From positions 1 to 7,705 of the forward strand of contig JAAYJP010000216.1 of assembly GCA_012522875.1 (NCBI GenBank): 7,705 nucleotides of DNA, given 5' to 3'. Every line of letters begins with the position of its first letter. The first letter of the stretch is position 1. The notes beneath the pieces are model-generated. The model saw only the letters and a list, made by a program, of their open reading frames with translations, was not told the origin of the DNA and ran no database searches. The position numbers and the translations under genes are program-made. Below, piece by piece: positions 4,988-7,705 of this stretch. Source of the DNA: Clostridiales bacterium. Its GTDB lineage: Bacteria > Bacillota > Clostridia > Christensenellales > Aristaeellaceae.

Positions 4988-6502
4988 ATGCCACTGATCC
5001 GCACCGCGAAAACCGAATCCGGCATTGTTCGCGGACTGCCTGCCGCCGACCCACGCATTACCAGCTATAAGGGCGTTCCCTTTGCTGCTCCGCCTGTTCG
5101 GGAGAATCGTTGGCGCGCGCCCCGGGCCTGCATGCCATGGGAGGGCGAGTACGCAGCCTACGACTTTGCACCTATCACCCCGCAAGCTGTGACCGGAAAA
5201 GACAAAAAGAACATCTATACCCGCGAGTGGTCGGTGGATGATGACCCTTCCATGGACGAGGATTGTCTTTACCTGAACATATGGGCGCCCGCTGAGGGAC
5301 AAACCGGGCTTCCGGTGTTTGTCTGGTACTTTGGCGGTGGACTGCAGGCCGGGTCAACCAGTGAGATGGAGTTTGACGGGGAACGCATCGCCCGCCGTGG
5401 CGTGGTCGTGGTCACAATAAACTACCGGCTGAACGTATTTGGCTTTCTGGCACATCCGGAACTGACTGTGCAGGCCCCGGGGAGCCCCACAAACTTCGGC
5501 TTCCTGGACCAGCAGTTCGCCACGCGGTGGGTGAAAAGGAATATCGCGGCGTTCGGCGGAAATCCCAATAACATCACCATCGGCGGGCAGTCCGCTGGGG
5601 GAATGAGCGTCAGCGCTCAGATAGCCCATCTGGGCAATGAAGGCTTGTTCTGCCGGGGGGTGATCATCAGCGGCCTGTTTGCCCCCGTATATCCGGAAAT
5701 GCTGGGGCTGTGTGTTCCCCTGGGCGAGGCGGAGAAGCGCGGGGAGCTTTTCTTCAGGGATGTGCTGGGCGTACAAAACCTGGAGGAAGCCAGACATGTG
5801 CCCTGGCAGACGCTGCTGAATGCGTCGCTTTCCTGGAAGGATGCTGGCCTGTGGCCCGCGTCTGTGGACGGCGCGTTTCTGCACTACGCCCCTGACCGCT
5901 GGTATATGCATGAAGACCATGTCCGCTGTCCGGTGATGACCGGCTCCACCAACAATGAGTTCCGCCTCTCCCCCAGGGCAGTGAATGACGATACCCTGCA
6001 TGCTTATGCGGAAACCATCCCCCACCTGGACAGGGAGAGATTCCTGGCCCTGTTCAGCTCGCCCGCCACCAAGGAGAGCATCCGCCGTGAGGGGGAGGTG
6101 AACGCAATAGGGCTGGCCGTACGCGCTGCAGCCATGACGGCACAGGAGCCAATATACGCCTATGAATTCAGCGCCGAAATACCTGGATGGGACCATCCCG
6201 GCGCATTCCATTCCGTGGATTTGTGGTTCTTCTTTGAGACGCTGGCGAAATGCTGGCGGCCGTTTACCGGCAAACACTATGACCTTGCCCGGCAGATGTG
6301 CGATTACCTGTATCATTTTGTGTGCAGCGGGAACCCGAACGGCACAGGTACAGATGGCGGCCGGCTTCCCTACTGGCCGAATATGAATCCGCGGGAGCCC
6401 GTTCTCATGTCTTTCGGCGATGATGTGAAACCTGTGCAAAGCCCGTTAAGCCCCATCGACCGGTTGCTGCTGGAGGCCTGCCTTGCTGGCGGCGAAGACT
6501 GA
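4988..6502 (+). CDS. Type B carboxylesterase/lipase family protein
   Basis: A 504-aa alpha/beta hydrolase of the carboxylesterase type B family (PF00135), which hydrolyses carboxylic esters; the natural substrate is unknown. Key blocks in order: YKGVPFAAPPVRENRWRAP (27-45), the family signature EDCLYLNIWAP (91-101), the oxyanion region FVWYFGGGLQAG (111-122), INYRLNVFGFL (144-154), the nucleophile elbow GGQSAGG (199-205) with Ser202, the probable acid Glu324 in GSTNNEF, and the probable base His408 in GAFHSVDLWFFF. All three catalytic residues are present and the length is normal. The usual HGGG of the oxyanion motif is FGGG here. No signal peptide is seen, so it is probably cytoplasmic. The frame is open back to an ATG at 4859, but the start chosen is 4988: AAGGAGAA lies 7 bases upstream and the family N terminus begins there. 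It is transcribed from 4815-4843; no clear terminator follows. The AraC-family regulator 665 bp downstream on the same strand is a candidate regulator. Confidence 0.95.
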   Translation: MPLIRTAKTESGIVRGLPAADPRITSYKGVPFAAPPVRENRWRAPRACMPWEGEYAAYDFAPITPQAVTGKDKKNIYTREWSVDDDPSMDEDCLYLNIWAPAEGQTGLPVFVWYFGGGLQAGSTSEMEFDGERIARRGVVVVTINYRLNVFGFLAHPELTVQAPGSPTNFGFLDQQFATRWVKRNIAAFGGNPNNITIGGQSAGGMSVSAQIAHLGNEGLFCRGVIISGLFAPVYPEMLGLCVPLGEAEKRGELFFRDVLGVQNLEEARHVPWQTLLNASLSWKDAGLWPASVDGAFLHYAPDRWYMHEDHVRCPVMTGSTNNEFRLSPRAVNDDTLHAYAETIPHLDRERFLALFSSPATKESIRREGEVNAIGLAVRAAAMTAQEPIYAYEFSAEIPGWDHPGAFHSVDLWFFFETLAKCWRPFTGKHYDLARQMCDYLYHFVCSGNPNGTGTDGGRLPYWPNMNPREPVLMSFGDDVKPVQSPLSPIDRLLLEACLAGGED

Positions 6503-7063
6503 TCCGGACCGGGTGCTTTTTGCGGATAGTGAGGTGAGGTGACAGCCAGACCTAATTGTCCATTGAAAACGCCTTGTTATCAATGTCCCGGTATCTCAGA
6601 AACCGGATGGATTGTTCTTTGCAACTGGGCTCCAGTAATTGGAGGCCTTCGGGACTGCAGTGAGAGATGGGTGTCCCACTAAACAACAACATGGAACTTG
6701 ATGGCCAATTGGCGCTTTCAAGCAGGGTCGCCTCATTGCACCCTGGCTGGTATGACTTGGGATATGGCGTTGAGGAACCGGTGTGACCCTCATACACCCG
6801 GGAGCGCAGCCGTGAGAAACAGTTGACCTCTTTCGTGATTGTTGATCTGTTGGCGTCAAAAACGCGCGAATGGAAGATCCGGCGAAGGGACGGGGCAGCG
6901 GGCAGCTTACCGCTCCAGCGTCCAATCCTTGATTGGCGAAGGTGTGCCTGAAGGAAAATCGGGCTAATTGCATGACGGTTTTTCCCTGGTCGGGGAATGG
7001 CTCAATCCGCTCAGCATCCGGTGAGCACGTCATGAATGCAGGCACCTATGCAGCTGGCCGCAT
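6503..7063. other. Gene-poor stretch with several dyads
   Basis: No gene can be supported. Minus-strand frames at 6552-6797 and 6596-7045 overlap each other, lack ribosome binding sites and resemble no family. The plus frame containing 6540 is broken by stops near 6553, 6661, 6784 and 6949. Small dyads are present: CATTGA/TCAATG (13-base loop, about 6561-6585), CCGGT/ACCGG (9-base loop, about 6588-6606), a 10-bp palindrome GCCAATTGGC (6704-6713), and CCAATC/GATTGG with a 3-base loop (6922-6936). None is followed by a T tract. It may be decayed coding DNA, or an untranslated or regulatory RNA region; the sequence does not decide. Confidence 0.45.
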
Positions 7064-7092
7064 TTGACAATGGGATATTCAGGAAGTAACAT
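7064..7092 (+). promoter_or_regulatory. Promoter of the AraC-family regulator
   Basis: A perfect TTGACA (7064-7069) is followed after 17 bp by TAACAT (7087-7092), which matches the -10 consensus at 4 of 6 positions. The predicted start is near 7099, giving a leader of about 70 nt before the ATG at 7168. Confidence 0.6.
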
Positions 7093-7167
7093 TCCATATG
7101 TGCAGATCTATCCCGCCGCGCTTCGATACCATCAATTATTTGTTTTTGTGATGAGATTGGGATACTA

Positions 7168-7705
7168 ATGTTCATTCAACCTTCAGTGTATCTGGACAGG
7201 CGTGAGTTTGAGTTCGTATCACACGATGTGATCAGCGATGTTAATCTTTTTTTTATAGATATTTCATTTCGCAATATGCATATGCACAAGGATTTTGAAC
7301 TGTTCCGCATCTTTTCCGGCGAGCTGGACATTGTTTCCAAAAATGAGCGTCACCGCCTGCACGAAGGGGACTTTGCACTGTTCAACCCCCGCCGCGCCCA
7401 TGAAATACGCGCGCTGGGCGGAAATCCCGTACGCATCATGCCGCTTCAGGTTTCTCCCAGTTTCTGGTCGCGTTTTTACCCGCAGATGTCCAGTGTAGAA
7501 TTTGAGGTGATCGATATTGGCGAGCATTTGGGCAATCAGAGAGATCGGCTGGCATACCATTACTTCTCCATAGCCAACAATTATTTCGAAAAAGAGTCCT
7601 ATTTTGAACTGCGCTGCGCTTCGCATCTTAATGCCTTAATGGAACTTCTCCTTAGCCGTGTTCCCTGGCATTACCTGACAAAAGAACAAAAAGCAACAAA
7701 GAAGG
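7168..7705 (+). CDS. AraC-family transcriptional regulator, cupin half, 3'-truncated
   Basis: The first 179 codons of a one-component regulator with an N-terminal cupin sensor domain; the frame runs off the window. The cupin core can be read as MHMHKDFELFRIFSGELDIV (37-56) with the HxH and Glu positions of the first cupin motif, then HRLHEGDFALFNPRRAHEI (62-80) with the G-D and Pro-x-x-x-H of the second. A helical segment (RLAYHYFSIANNYFEKES, 127-144; LRCASHLNALMELLLSRVPW, 148-167) and the charged linker LTKEQKATKK follow, which in this family lead into the two-HTH DNA-binding domain. That domain must lie beyond 7705 and is not seen. The ATG at 7168 is the only ATG/GTG/TTG start in frame after the stop at 7087; its ribosome binding site is weak (GAGATTGGG, poorly matched). 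GC is low here (23/60 at 7141-7200). A likely ligand is a small sugar-like or aromatic molecule, but that is family-level inference. It may act on the esterase or on genes to the right. Confidence 0.85.
   Translation, partial: MFIQPSVYLDRREFEFVSHDVISDVNLFFIDISFRNMHMHKDFELFRIFSGELDIVSKNERHRLHEGDFALFNPRRAHEIRALGGNPVRIMPLQVSPSFWSRFYPQMSSVEFEVIDIGEHLGNQRDRLAYHYFSIANNYFEKESYFELRCASHLNALMELLLSRVPWHYLTKEQKATKK

Noticed and set aside
5354..6439. Long minus-strand frame (361 codons) opposite the esterase
   Set aside because: No RBS, no family pattern, and it lies wholly under a well-supported gene with an intact catalytic triad.
6540..7000. Group II intron or other structured-RNA remnant
   Set aside because: Some hairpins suggested it, but no domain V-like motif or conserved intron end could be found by eye.
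6596..7045. Minus-strand frame of 149 codons downstream of the esterase
   Set aside because: No RBS, random composition, and it overlaps another equally unsupported frame at 6552-6797.

Overview
The window looks like chromosomal DNA of a GC-rich anaerobic Bacillota of the class Clostridia. This is an inference from strong GGAGG-type ribosome binding sites, sigma-A-like promoters, high GC in the left half, and protein types common there (PF07090 glutamine-amidotransferase-like protein, clostridial-style type B carboxylesterase, cupin-AraC regulator). No marker gene allows a firmer placement.

Layout. Bases 1-1136 (+) hold the 3' part of an SLC13/DASS-type permease. It converges, with 2 bp between stop codons, on an aldo/keto reductase (1139-1990, -). 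Upstream of that lies a second leftward gene, a PF07090 protein (2114-2863, -), with its own terminator; that terminator abuts the reductase promoter. A 113-bp divergent region (2864-2976) carries back-to-back promoters. Rightward from it runs a tight operon: Nudix hydrolase of the ADP-ribose pyrophosphatase type (2977-3600), an unrecognised 54-aa single-span membrane protein (3606-3770), and a RimJ/RimL-like GNAT acetyltransferase (3767-4375, ATGA overlap). A good ribosome binding site and ATG follow at 4385-4397 but open only a 51-codon frame.

Around 4400-4450 the character changes. GC falls from 42/60 bases at 3481-3540 to 26/60 at 4501-4560, and about 450 bp hold no gene I can support. 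Then comes a strong extended -10 promoter, a leader of roughly 140 nt, and a 504-aa type B carboxylesterase (4988-6502). Another 665 bp without a recognisable gene (6503-7167) holds several dyads and ends in a TTGACA promoter. That promoter drives an AraC-family regulator (7168 to the window edge), of which only the cupin half is present.

How the genes fit together. The Nudix/small-membrane-protein/GNAT operon is the only tightly coupled unit, and nothing in the sequence gives it a shared substrate. The AraC regulator may control the esterase or genes beyond the window. I see no RNA gene, CRISPR array, intact mobile element or defence system. The content is mostly ordinary metabolism. The points worth a second look are the small membrane protein, the shared divergent promoter region, and the two low-GC gene-poor stretches flanking the esterase.
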